DNA of 64,000 nucleotides from Chaetorhynchus papuensis (lineage: Eukaryota > Chordata > Aves > Passeriformes > Rhipiduridae): contig VWYX01000348.1 in the NCBI GenBank assembly GCA_013396525.1, positions 434,001 through 498,000 on the forward strand, given 5' to 3'. A program made the translations under genes and the position numbers. Below are positions 22,662 through 34,800 of the stretch, piece after piece; position 1 is the first letter of the stretch, and every line of letters starts with the position of its first letter. The notes under the pieces were generated by a model. The model worked only from the letters and a program-made list of their open reading frames with translations. It did no database searches and was not told the origin of the DNA.

Positions 22662-25600
22662 ATGTGCCATGGACAACTGTGAGAAAACCATATCCTCAGA
22701 GGAGCAGTTCAGAGCCCACTGTGGCCTAGTTTGGTGGGCAGTGGGCAGAGCCTTGTTGCCCCGACTGCCACTACTCCTGTTTGCTCCTGCTGCGGAGTCC
22801 CTGTGGATCATCCCAAGCCTGGAGCTACAGCATTTCACACATGCTGCTTGAGGGCTGCGTTAGAAATTCCGCATGAGCACAGCATGGCTCCTTGCACACC
22901 AACACCAGTATCCAGCATTCCTGGGTGGAAGCCTCCCTGAATTTGCCAAGGAGACCTTCACTGCTCACCAGGACCTTTTGTGCTGAACCTGCTGAGAAAT
23001 TCCTCTGTGCACCCTGACTCCTGTGCCAGCTCAGTTTGCTGACAACAAAACCTGGCTGATGCCTCTGTGTAGCAGCTTTGATAGGAAGCAGATGTGGTGG
23101 GAGGGCTACAAGCTGCTGCAGTACCACACTCCTCGGTACTGAGTGGTTTTGTGTGCCCCAGAAAAGACAGAAAGGACAATGAAGGTGCAGTGGAAAGCTG
23201 AACATCTTGTGGTTGCTATTCTAACACTAAATTTCTATTAATTTACGTGCCTACACTAAGCATAGGTAAGACAAGATCTGGTCCCAGGTCATGTACAAAT
23301 AAAGATAGAATGATTGAGATTAATGTGGGGAGAGTGGCAAAGATCAAGGCACCAGGACTTCTACATAACATATTTGCACATGCTTGGAATGTCTCTCAGT
23401 CATTACCTTCCCTCTGTAGCTCTGGATTCTAATGCTCAGAAATGCTCAAAAATATGACAACAAAAGTATTTGAAGGGCTTTTTTTGAAAGGCCAAAGCAA
23501 CTAAAAAGTATTCCAGTTTTTGACCACGCATCTTTGTAGGCAGTATTCACCGATCATTACTGTTGCTCAAAATTTTCCCACTGTATGATGATGTTCAGGT
23601 TTGGTTTTTGCTCCCTCAGATCACCCCCATTCAGACTGACATCTTCTGTGAGAGATGTTGTAGACAGTAGCCTTTTTGTCTGGAGGAAGAAAGGAGACTG
23701 CAGTTTTAATGATGTGGTTATTTTCAAAATTAAGTAGGGTGGGGATAGGAGGAAAACTGTTTTAAGGATTAAAAAATAATAATAATTAGTGGGGAAATGG
23801 TTCTCTTCCCTGCAGAAAATTCTGTCATCACCATACCAAAGAATATGGGTTCAATATCCTGCAAAACACCACTGTGGCAGGGACACACAGCCCATCTAAA
23901 TTTGTCAAAGATATATGAAGTTTTGGAAATAAAGCACAGTGATTTAGGAGCAATCTAACTTCTAATTCTTGACCAATCTAATTAAAAAACCTGACTAGCT
24001 CCATAAGAGACCCAGGTCCAACAGAAATTTTTTAAATCATTTTATGCTACTGATACTGTAGCATGAATGACGGCTTTGCTAATAGTCTCATCTCAAACAT
24101 TTGATGTAGACCTTAATTTGCTAAAGCCCAAAGACGGGAGCTCAGAGTGGGTATGTTCCCTGAACCAGTCCTCACTGTGCCGCAATATGCCGTCACAACC
24201 ATGTAAAACCTGCCTTGCTGTGCCATCAAGAGAATTACACTCAGACCAAAATATATTTCTGAGTTTACACCTGACTACCTTCTGGACTTTTAACTATTCC
24301 TTGGCTTTCAGGCTTTTCTTCACAGCCCAGAGATTTAGTTTCCTTTTGTTCCCACCCTGAAGTTTGAACACGGATCATTTGTCTCTGGGAGCTGGGATGC
24401 ACAAAGAAGTCTCTAACAGGACTTTGCACGTATGAATGTACAAAACCCCTCTAAAAATATACTTATGAATAAAGAAAACTATTGAAGCATCAGCTTTCCC
24501 ATACAGCTGCAGATTAAACTTCTCAACATAAAAGCCAGTTCAGCCAAGTTTTTTGGCAGCAGAGACACAACACTTTGCTTTCAAATACTCCAAGTGGTGA
24601 GTGCTAGCAGAACCCCAGGATACAGTGCATTCCAAGCGTCCATTCCACACTGGGCAGCTGGACACAAAACACCTCAGCCCTACCAAGGGCTGCAGGGCCA
24701 TCATCCTGTGAGAGCCTGTCCAGAACTCCTAAGTGCACATGGGATTAGTAACATGGGCAATGATGCAAATCACAATTCAAGTGTTTGCATACAGATGAAA
24801 TATAAGCAGTGAAATCAAAGATTTAATATGTCTGGGCAGCATTGCTTCCCAGTCACTCAGCAATATGAACCATTTCTGAGGCATGAAATACTCGACTAAC
24901 TTTGAAGGGAGGGAGCTGAAGATTTATGTACAGGAAGCAACCCAGAACGCCTCACCATGGCTGAATTTTATTTTGACTCTTGGAAAATATAGCAGATCCC
25001 TCACATATGATTGCTGCTGCCTCCATTAAATGCTGCAACAGCAAACAAATTGTTTGGCCTGCCATGAAAACTCGGAGAGAACAGCCATAAAAAATAGATC
25101 TCCATTTAATTGTCAGAGATTTGCAATATCATCAGGTTTTGAATGAGTCATATCTCTGTGTTGTAGCTGGTACAGGACACAAGATGATGTAAAAATGGGC
25201 TGGAAGGCCCAAGATAAGAGTCCCAGAGGGTGTGTGACCACCCCTGGACAACCAGCTACTGGTGGCTCCAGGCAGTAGGTTCCCAAGGGTGCAGTCACCC
25301 CAAAAAATAAACATCTCACATAGGTGTCCATGCAGACTGGGGAGCTGCAAGCACATGGCCAGCAGTGCTCCACCTTTGTGTAAAAGGGAAGGTATGTCCC
25401 GAAAATCTGGCAAACCCTCTGGAAAAAAATTGGGAACTGAACAGTACATGCAAAAAACCCACCTGCAGCAGTAGGAAAGGGGCAAAAACAATGTGAGATG
25501 AATCTCTACCACTATGTCTTTGATGCTGCCATTTCTTTACAAGGGGAGCATGTCTGCCCCAGGACGGAATCTTCCAGAAAACACTGATAAAAAGAAAGCT

Positions 25601-27096
25601 CCCTCCCTCTGTCTCCACTAGCAGGGTCTTCCTAGGAAGTGGCAATTGACTCTGAAGCCAATTCAGTACTTAATTGGCACAAGGAGATGTCAGAGACAGA
25701 AAAAATGGCTGTACAGTGAAGCTGTTGAAAACCCATTTAAGATAAACCTCAAAAAGAACAGAAATCCAGAAAACAAAACCACCTAAAGAGAGTAAAGGAA
25801 AAGGTTCCTAGAAATTTCCATGTTATTTTTCATTGTTAACTAAAAACATCCCAGAGCCAGAACTTTTATACAGTTTATTCAGCTGCAAGAAGAGCTGTTC
25901 CAACGGAAGATTACACAGAGCCCACCACAGGGGCATGCATCGGGCACTCGGGTAAGCCCAGGAAGGCAGTGCCATCTGCAGGGCTCGGAAAGCACTCACG
26001 GCTCTCATTTTTTTGAAAACCAGTAAAACAGTTGCTGCCGTGGAGGAGTGGTGAAAAGAGCACTCCCCCTATGCACAGTGAAGGCTGTTCAACAAACAAA
26101 GTACATTACATCTTCTGAAGGAAATTACTAATACAGATAAAAGACCTTTCAGCAGCAAAAACAAGGTAAGAGAGATGTCACTACACAAGCAGCAAGAGAC
26201 CCTTCAAAGCACTGAAGTGAGAGGATCGAGTTAATTTTGATCTCAGATCATCTGGTGATTCACATTTAGGGAAATCAGGGCATGGCACTTTTATATTAAA
26301 AAGGGGGAAACATCTCCAGGTTGAAGCAACAAAGATCTGGAATGGCCTCCCAAGGGGGGTCAAATCTGAAACCTCCAGGAAATCAGAAACCTCCAAGACA
26401 AGGGACTGCAGAACACAGGGCTTGTAAAAACAAAGAGCTTTATTTGGTGACCCAAAACATCTTAATGGGGTCTCTGTCTGTTTACATGCAATGTTTTCAT
26501 GATAGAACAGATTTGGGAGGAGAAGGCATTTCCTGGAAAGGGGAGATTCACTTACTAGGCAGTGTTAGTACTGGAAAATGACTGGCTATAAGGCTTCCAC
26601 ACCATGAGCATGGACAAAGAAATATTTACTGGCGCTTTTTTTCCTGCACTAACACACAGCTTTAAACTACTTGTCTTCCACCAGGGTTTTTCCCCAACTT
26701 AATTACCAAACAGTTTTTCAGCCTGCAGTGTATTTAGAGTTTAACTCCAAAAGAATGGGTCTTCTGTTTTTTTCCCATCTTAATACAAAAATAGAGAAAA
26801 ATACATCTGCTGCCATGTTGTTATCAGGAAAATATATATATTCATTCTGTATTCTACAGTCCACTGTCCTGTTCAGTTTTGCATTTCAGCTTTGTGTTGC
26901 TCTTCAGAGAATGTCTGAGATTCATTCAGAGATCTTGGAATAGTGAATTAGGGCAGAGAAAAATTTCAGTACACAAATTCACCCCCCTGAGCAGGGCCAA
27001 GATTACCGACTGAGCCAGAGGGCTGGAATAGTCAGTGTTCTCCAACTGCAAGGACTTGAAAAAGACCTCTCTATTAATTGCAGATAAATACATTAT
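22662..27096. other. Unique non-coding DNA
   Basis: No gene is visible. A block at about 25000-25140 (ATTAAATG, TTTAATTGTC and similar) has the look of conserved non-coding DNA. At 26315-26380 a short frame (IWNGLPRGV) faintly recalls the CR1 ORF2 end but is too short to call. Other frames carry no motif. Confidence 0.5.
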
Positions 27097-27101
27097 GCTT
27101 G

Positions 27102-27830
27102 TGTCTTGCTTTGAAAAGACAGGTGTCTTGTCAAGGAAGGCAGGAGCCTCCCCTGAAATGGAAAATGCAACCCCCTTCCCTCCAAATTAAATTAAAGGGC
27201 TTTCAGGCAAAGATATGAGGAATAGGAATAACAGTTCTTTACATATATATCTATCAAGGTAAACCAAACAAACAACAATAACTATGGCAGTAACAGAACC
27301 ACAAACCCAGTGACAGCCTTTTCGGCTGTCAGGCACTTTCCCCTTTGGTGCAGTTACTGTTGCAGCAGGCAGGGGTGCTGGCAGCTCCCAGCGAGCAGGG
27401 CAGGCAGGGGTGCTGGCAGCTCCCAGCGAGCAGGGTAGGTGCGATGGTTCTGCTGAAGTAGTGATCCTGACGAGAGGGTCTGCTCTGCCTCGGAAGGTCC
27501 AGTGGTGGCTGTGTAGCACCTGTCCTCTGGAAATCCAGTGGAGAGGCGGTGCCTGTGGTGTTCAGACTCCCCGATTATATCCAGGATGGAATGCTTGATT
27601 CCTCCTTCTGGGTGGAGCGTCTCACAATGGGATGATGAGCCATGAGGCAAGGCGTGAATGGCCTCATTAACAGAAGATAGTCCGAAGGGAGTTATCACTG
27701 AGTCGTGGGCAGGGTACTGATGGGCCATTAATCAGGGAGATAGTCCAGAGGGAGGAGGCGGGGAAACACTGCCCCACCTGGTTTCAGCAACTCATGAGGA
27801 TGGTGATAGAATACATTGCAACCCAGGACA
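27102..27830. mobile_element. Solo LTR of an ERVL-like endogenous retrovirus
   Basis: This 729-bp segment starts TGTCTTGCTTTG and ends CCCAGGACA, bounded by a perfect 5-bp duplication GCTTG at 27097-27101 and 27831-27835. Its left end resembles passerine LTR repeats that I remember with a TGTCGTGGTTTGAAAAGACA-like start, but I did not compare it with a library. It has no gag, pol or env. Orientation is not settled: a - strand TATA-like ATATAA lies at about 27575, but no clear AATAAA was found. An exact 35-bp tandem duplication sits inside. Confidence 0.85.
27366..27435. repeat. Exact 35-bp tandem duplication
   Basis: Two identical 35-bp units (27366-27400 and 27401-27435) begin CAGGCAGGGGTGCTGG and end GCGAGCAGGG. 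Perfect identity points to recent duplication, or to an array collapsed or expanded in assembly, within the host LTR. Confidence 0.93.
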
Positions 27831-29496
27831 GCTTGGCACCACACTAGGCTGTCCACCTGGCAGGTTACTGAATAACTGGCAAGATAAATGTACCACAAAC
27901 CTCTCATCATTTGAAGCTTTGCCCATTCATAAAAGCCAGTCCAACATTTTTAATATACTTCTGTGCAAAAACAATTTACTGTTAACTAAAGGACAGGGGC
28001 TTAGCTGAAAAACAGCAACGAAACAGGTCTGTTGCTGTGCTGTGCACCAACATCCCACAGTAACACAAGTTTATTAATTCTAGCCTAGCAAGCTCTTTGA
28101 AGCTGCAGAAAACCAGTGCCTGAAAATGTTATTATTTTCCTGAAATCAGCATCTGTTGTTTTCAGTGTGAGCTATTCACTGTCAAAAACAGCATCTGAAC
28201 ATCCCTGCTCTCTGTTTATGAGAGAATCACCGCCTCCACTATAACACTTGTTTACTCCTCATGCCAGAGCAACTGTGGCAGTGAGAGGTCAATACCCTGC
28301 CATAACATCTCATACCATTACTGGTGAATCATGCGAGGAGGAGCAAATTACAGCTGGCCTCTCACATGTGTTTGACTAAACACAGCCTCCTGAAAGCAAA
28401 TTTTGGTGGACTGGGAGCAGCAAGCTCGACACGCCTTGTTGCAATTGCCTCTTGCTTATCTCCATGGGCAATTAATAGCATCTCCCCTGGCTTATTGATG
28501 GGCTGGGAGGATGTGCTCTTGAACACTGCACAGTAGCTGAGATTTAATTACAGGGCCATACGGCTACTTTCACAGCCCTGGTACTCAGGTGGAGGACTGG
28601 GGACAGAGAAAGGTAGGTGACAGAAAGCTGCTTGGGGTCCTGTTGCCTGTTCCCACCATCCCAATGAAACACTGACTTCCCATGCTGCAGTCTGTCTCTC
28701 CCACAAAATGGGAAAGAAACAGGGGCTGTTGATGATTTCAGAAAAGCTTTTAAGCCATAAAAGTACCTATGGAAAGTGCTGCTGGAAACCATTACTCTCA
28801 ACAATCTTTGAAAATCAGATCCAGGCAGACACTCAACTGGGGTGCCCCTGTGTGCAGTGGTACCAGACTCCTGCTGTTTCCATGGGATCTGGGAGGAGCT
28901 GCAGTATTTTGGGGCAAGAATGGTCTTGGCTGTGCCTCTCTTCAAGCAGAGTCCATGAGTTCTGTGTCCTACCGCCTCTTCTCTGCCTCAGCAGAGAGCA
29001 TGGAGGTGACGGTCTCTGGGGATTCAGTATTACAGGCTGAGGTTTAGCTCAAGCTTGGACACATTCTCCCTGTCCAGGAAGAAATCTAACACGGAAGTGG
29101 GGATTGTTTTCCTGTGTGACCTAGAATCAGCCACAGCCTTGTTTACCAGTCCTTGTTATTTCTGTCCAGCAGCAAAGAGTCCATGCTGCCTGAGGTCACT
29201 CCAGCCCATTGTCCCCTGAGAAGCAACATGAAATGACTCTTTCTGGTGAGAGACAATCATCCAGGCCATCCACAGGTAAAAGCTGTTCATTACAAACTTC
29301 AGTGGTAAATGCCCAAGTCCTCCTGCCACAGAGGTCCATGAACAGTCAGCAAGCATGACAGACAGAGAGAACAGGACTGGAATTCAAGTTCCACAGGGTG
29401 AGTAAGGTGGACAACATGAAGTTAAAGTTTTCTGAAGGCTCTTTCTTATAAAATAAAATTTTAAAATACAAGAAAAAAGAAGTAATGTGGAATTGG

Positions 29497-29573
29497 AGAA
29501 AAAAAACCCAATCAAACAAAAAAAACCAACGAAAACCCAAAACCAACAAATACTAAACCAAACAAAAAAAACA
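29497..29573. repeat. A/C-rich low-complexity tract
   Basis: The + strand is almost only A and C (runs such as CAAACAAAAAAAACC and AACCAACAAA). It is simple-sequence DNA and its lysine/threonine/asparagine frame is an artefact. A degenerate poly(A)-derived tail is possible, but no parent element is seen upstream. Confidence 0.7.
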
Positions 29574-29874
29574 TGTGGAAAAACAAGACCTCTGTGCAAA
29601 CTGCAAATATTTACCACTAGCAAGAGACTTTTCCATGCTGATTACACTAGGAATGACCATCATATTAGTGCAGCACAATGTCAGAATTATTATTACTTTA
29701 ATTATGTTACTATTGCAGATATAGAGGGAAAACTTAATACTCTACTGCCCAAAACGAAGGTATAGCTTCTATGATGAGATCACACACATTGGGAATATCA
29801 GAGATTATAAAAAGAGGGGTGATGGGTGGGAAGGCAAGGAGGAGAAAGATGTAACTAAATTAGGATGAGGTTAA

Positions 29875-29955
29875 AATATATTAATTGTTGATAATTAATT
29901 CATTCATTAATTAATATTAATAATTAATATATCAATTAATTAATAATTAATGATG
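29875..29955. repeat. AT-rich cluster of TTAATTAA-type palindromes
   Basis: About 80 bp are dominated by overlapping TTAATTAA, TTAATATTAA and ATTAATAATTAAT words, which are self-complementary and could form hairpins. The same words contain many TAATTA cores, the canonical homeodomain binding site. This may be only AT simple sequence; the regulatory reading is inference. Confidence 0.7.
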
Positions 29956-31494
29956 TAACATAACTTTGGAGCTGTAATACCTCCTCATATTAACAGTTTT
30001 CAGTGTTACTATTTCGCCCAGCCTCAGGCAGCACTGATGAAAGGAAAAGTGGTTATGAAAAAAAAAAGGCAAAGGAACCGCATTCAACAGTTGATCAGAG
30101 TGTCGGGAAAACAACAGGAAACATCTTTGGAGTCATGCCCAGCAACAGAAGAGCTGAAAGGGAGGCAGGCATGGCCTCACATGAACATCCACCTGCTCAG
30201 CTCTGTTCTGTAAATGCTGCCGGAAGTGTTCTCCACAAGCACAATACTTCTGTAGGCAGGAGCCACTTACCCCACAGTACCATTTTGAGAAGCTCTGAAC
30301 AGTCAATACCCTCTGTCCCTAGGGTTGTCAAGAGAGAAAGGAACAAAAAAAAAAACCAACAGAATTTGGCCCTGAACTGCAAGACATGGAAAAATAAACA
30401 GATTGTTTTGACAGGAGTCCATAATCCAGCAATAGATAAAAAGCTTGATTCTGTTTCCAGTTGCACAAAAGTAACAGTTTTGGCATTTGTGGAGTAACAA
30501 GAGTCTTAAGCTCACAGACTCAAATGAAGGATTCAACCCAGAATCCATAATAGTTTTATCAAAGGAAGAGGAAAGGAGGGGAAAAAACATGATGAAGAAG
30601 AAATCACATTCACACTTTGAAGATGCTACGTGAAAGAAAATTCATGAGGCAAACTGTAGACAGAGGGAGAGACTTGACTGACAATACCAACTGCATCAAA
30701 ATGCCCCCTCTGCACGTCAAAAGACTAATTTGCCTGAAATCCCCTTAGTTTACTGTACTAGGAAGAAACTCACAACAGTGCTGAGGTCTACCCAGGGAAT
30801 GGACCAGGTGCCAGGATCTGAAACAGCTCTCCTTCAAGCATTATGCACTATGCCAGTGCTAGAGAGCTGTGTCTTCTCTGGTCCCTGAGCAGGTTCCTCC
30901 ATTCCTCACTGCCTCCTTGAGCTGGTGGCTGGACTTGTACCTGAGACACTCAGCAAAAAAGACAGGCAAAAACGCAGCAAGGTGCAAAGTCTTGCAAAGA
31001 ACCCAAATAAGGATAAAGTCCAAGAACAACATTTGGCCTAAAAAGTGATGATTTTCCTCTTGAATGGAGGACTGGACATACCTGTCACAAGCACTCTTGC
31101 TGCCTACAACACCCATCCTTACCAGAGAGCCTTGTTGAGTTCATGTATTGTCACTGGAGGATCCAAATAAGACCTCAGCTCTTGTCTTCCCCAGAAGCTC
31201 AATAATTATCTTAATTGATTGATTTTTACATGCACTGAGTTCCCTGACAGTAGATCAGGAAACCTGTAAGCAGCTCAGAGTGGTTTCTCCTGCATGAAAC
31301 CACATCATTATTACAAGAATGACTGAATCAGTTGGGTCACATGAAGTGCAGCAAACTTCTGCTAATTCCTCAGAACAGACCCATGAACTCAACACAAACA
31401 GTTGCTTCTTACTTAAAGCTGAGCCAAGCTTTGCACCTCCTCTCCCTGTTGCCTAAACAGAGTGGGCCTAGCTGCCAAGCTGCTCAACACCCAG

Positions 31495-31800
31495 CATAAG
31501 TCAAACCCTTTTCTTCAAACTTCTAAAAGGACCTTCACTGATCCTCAGAGCTGAGCCCTGAGGAAGACCACCAGTGACTGGCCGGCAACTGTGTGTGACA
31601 CCATTCCCCATCACTCTGGTCCCAGACATCCAGTCTTTCAAGCAGCAAACAGTGCACTTGCCAAAGCCATGAGCAGCCAGTTTCTCCAGGAGAATTCCAT
31701 GTGACACGGTGTCAAAGGCTTTACTAAAGTCTAGGTAAATAATGTCCACATTTTGCAAATTGAGCTGCAGAAGTCAACCCTCTGCTTTTTTGGCCAACTC
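31495..31800 (-). mobile_element. CR1 LINE reverse-transcriptase fragment
   Basis: The - strand frame 31501-31758 reads VDIIYLDFSKAFDTVSHGIL, the conserved LINE reverse-transcriptase block that contains the first catalytic Asp, and further on VTGGLPQGSAL, which fits the family's G-PQGS block. The FADD block with the other catalytic aspartates is absent because the frame loses homology right after GLPQGSAL. The order and wording fit CR1/Jockey-type ORF2. It is an internal fragment about 0.3 kb long, without the CR1 3' end, so it is truncated on both sides and inert. Confidence 0.88.
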
Positions 31801-34800
31801 TCCCATTCACAGCTTTGTTGAGATTATTGATTTCACTGTATTTATAGACTAAAGCTGACATTTCCTTGTAAAAATGAATTAAACACCTGCTTTATTTCAG
31901 CTCACATATAACTCCCAATAACACAATGACTCAGAAGAATCAGAAGTATCTTAGCCATCAGTTACCCTGGTTTTGCTGTATCTCAGACTTCAGAATCACC
32001 TAGGACCATGTCTTCACCATCCAAGGCTTGGGGTTTTTAAAAAATAAATTACATATGTTAAAATGTTTGTCATACCAAGCTAAAAAAAGGGGGAAAAAAT
32101 ACTGACATGAAAAAACTAAGCAATATGACTCATGACAGACACCAGATGCAGCCTTATCACACTGGTTTAGCATTGGGGTAAACACACTGACAGCTGTATA
32201 GACTCTCATGATCCATATTTCTGTCAGCAATATCCAGACAGAATGGAACATAAGCAGTTTCTGAGCTGACATTTTCAGCCAGCTCCTCACAGCTGCCTTT
32301 AACTGGATCTAGAATTAAGTGTTGTCAGACACAGTGCACAGGAAATTCACTCTTCTGAAGGTGTACTAACACTAAAGAAAGATTACAAGCTTCTAGGCTT
32401 AAAGGTGCCTTTACGGGCTCTTTCCTAGTTATCAAAATACTTGGGAAGGCCTCTCCCCCTGCATGGCAGTTCACACAAACACTTAACACACCTAAGCAAA
32501 TTTACTTTCAGCACTAGCTCTAGTAAAGCCAATAGTGCACTCAAATTCCCAGAAGTGCTCTCATTTACAGGATCAGAAGCTTCAAGAGCCTTTTAATTTT
32601 TTTAACAGAAGGGGATGAAAATCAGGAAAAGTTGATTTCCCTAGAGCTGCTTACCTTAACCCTGGAATTGAACATGGAAATAGAGAAAAACCAGTACAAG
32701 ATGCAGGGTCAAAAGCTGACCCTCACTGCTTGCTATCACTTGCTGAAATCACCCAAGCACACATAGGTCGACTGTTCATGCTGAGAAACAACCATGTATG
32801 AGGAGAAGACAACTTGTATCTTTTTCACTTTTGTCTGGATGAATGACCAGGTCCTGAAGGAGGGTCTCCAAAGAACAGTCACTAACAGAGACAGAACATG
32901 CCAACTTTACTCTGCAGCCCTCTGTCATTAACTCAGGGTTAACAGTCTAATCACCACTGTCCAGAGCAGAGAAATGTACAGCCAACACTTACTTTTTCAG
33001 AAACATCAAAGTTTGAGGGCTCTGCACGCAACATATGCACATGCTTTGCTTTGCTGTCAGCTTTTCACTGCTGCACCTGGCAGAGGCAGAAAAAAAGGAA
33101 CACAAATCCACAGCACCACTTCTCCAGCAAGCTCTCAAAAAAGTCGTAAGAGCTACTTGGGCTACTAATCAACTTGCCCGTCTGGCCAAGCGGGAGCTAT
33201 GAAACTGTGCAGAGATAAAATGGTAGTGGATGTTTTCAAACTCATGTGCAAATTTTTGAGGTTTGCATCCCCTTTTTTGGATAATCAGCTTCTTTTCTCA
33301 CTTTCTTCACAGTCCTTAGAAAACTGGGCCCTTGCACTTCAGTAGAAGCCCCATGGACATCCTCATAAATCCTCCAGGGGATGAGCCCAGGGCAGGGCCA
33401 TCTCCCTACTCAATATGGAGTAACTGGAAAATCTCCCTTTGCATGAACACTGCAGGAAATCTGGAAATCGGAAAGTTGTATAGCATTGAAGGCCCCCACA
33501 GATGTTGGAGGCCACTAATCCTGGCCACATAACAGGAGCACTCTCCAGTTTTAATGCACTGACCAGGAAACTTAAACCCCACTACTGACGGTGGTGGACT
33601 CTGAGGTGGTGGGGACTGACCAAACAGTCCAGAGACACAAAAAATTATGCATTGGTCATAGATCACTTGATCTACTTGAAATCGCAGCTTGTGATCCAGC
33701 ATCACTTAGCTGCCTTTAAAAGCCATGTGGGATCTGAAGGTGTTGTCTTCCCATGCCTACAGGTGGGTTGTGCACACAGAGCACCCCCACAGTCTCTGCA
33801 CACAGGAAATTCAGAGGCTGCTTTCTCACCCTCAGCTGCACAGGCACACGTGTCCTAGTAACAGCTTGCAGACCTGCTTTCTTTCTATTGCTCTAAGTTT
33901 ATCTATTTCACCTTCAGAGCCAGCAGCTAATGAGTAGTGCCACTCTATCATTTTTGTAGAGACACTCTCCTGTGGGCCATAAAAATCACCCAGGGGCAGT
34001 CTCTCAACAGCTTCCCATAGGGTCTGAAACTACCACAGATGTCTGAAGACAAGAGACTTTATTCCAGATTCATTCACACTGGATTTACTCTATTTAAATT
34101 AAGTTTACTGACGTTGATGAAGTGCTGCTCCAGATTCACATGGTGCACGAAGTGAAGCTTTTCAGGTAGTGATTCACACTGAGTGAGTCCATTTAGCTGT
34201 GAAAAAATCTATTTTAAAATACTAATTTCCGTGCCAAATTAAAAGCTGTTTGTCGTACCACATCCAGGCTGAAAAACTGTCAACTGTCTTAGGCATAATA
34301 AGAGAAGCCTATTTTTAAGAGCCATCTTCCTTAGACTGGCATGGCAGGAGTCTAGGAGAGAGCCTCACCCCTGAGAGGCTGACTCCATTATGAGATATTT
34401 GAAATGAAGGACTTTTCCCTGTAAAGGTTTGAACTCTTTATGACAGACCATAAGCAATGTCCTTCATCTTCTGCAGCTGCAGAATGCCCTCTCAGGATTG
34501 AGGTGCTGCTGGGGAATTCAGCAAGTCGGACTACAAAGGTCAGATGCTCAGCTGGTATAAATCACAGCTCAGCTGACTTTCATGGAAGTATAGGTGAAAA
34601 TCCTGTTGGAAGAGATGTCTTTAGCATTGAAAAGAAAGGTGCCCAAGAAGAAGAATGTCAGCTGGCTAAAAGCAAATTTGTTCCACTGAAGTCACTGCCA
34701 CATGCCTCAGCAGTTGATGGCAAAGCAGACAGTGACTGGCACGGATATACTCTGACCCCAGCGTGCTCTGCTCTCAGACAGGAGTTTTGTTTGAGACCAC

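Larger units (their letters stand above)
27836..31494. other. Unique non-coding DNA with low-complexity tracts
   Basis: No gene is visible. A block near 28320-28560 with TTTAATTAC, GGCAATTAATAG and similar motifs resembles conserved non-coding DNA. An A/C-rich tract (about 29500-29575) and an AT palindromic tract (about 29875-29955) are noted separately. A 164-codon frame at 30003-30497 has no recognisable domain. Confidence 0.5.

Noticed and set aside
26315..26380. Possible CR1 ORF2 end (IWNGLPRGV)
   Set aside because: Fewer than 15 codons resemble the family and no neighbouring CR1 3' UTR follows; too weak to call.
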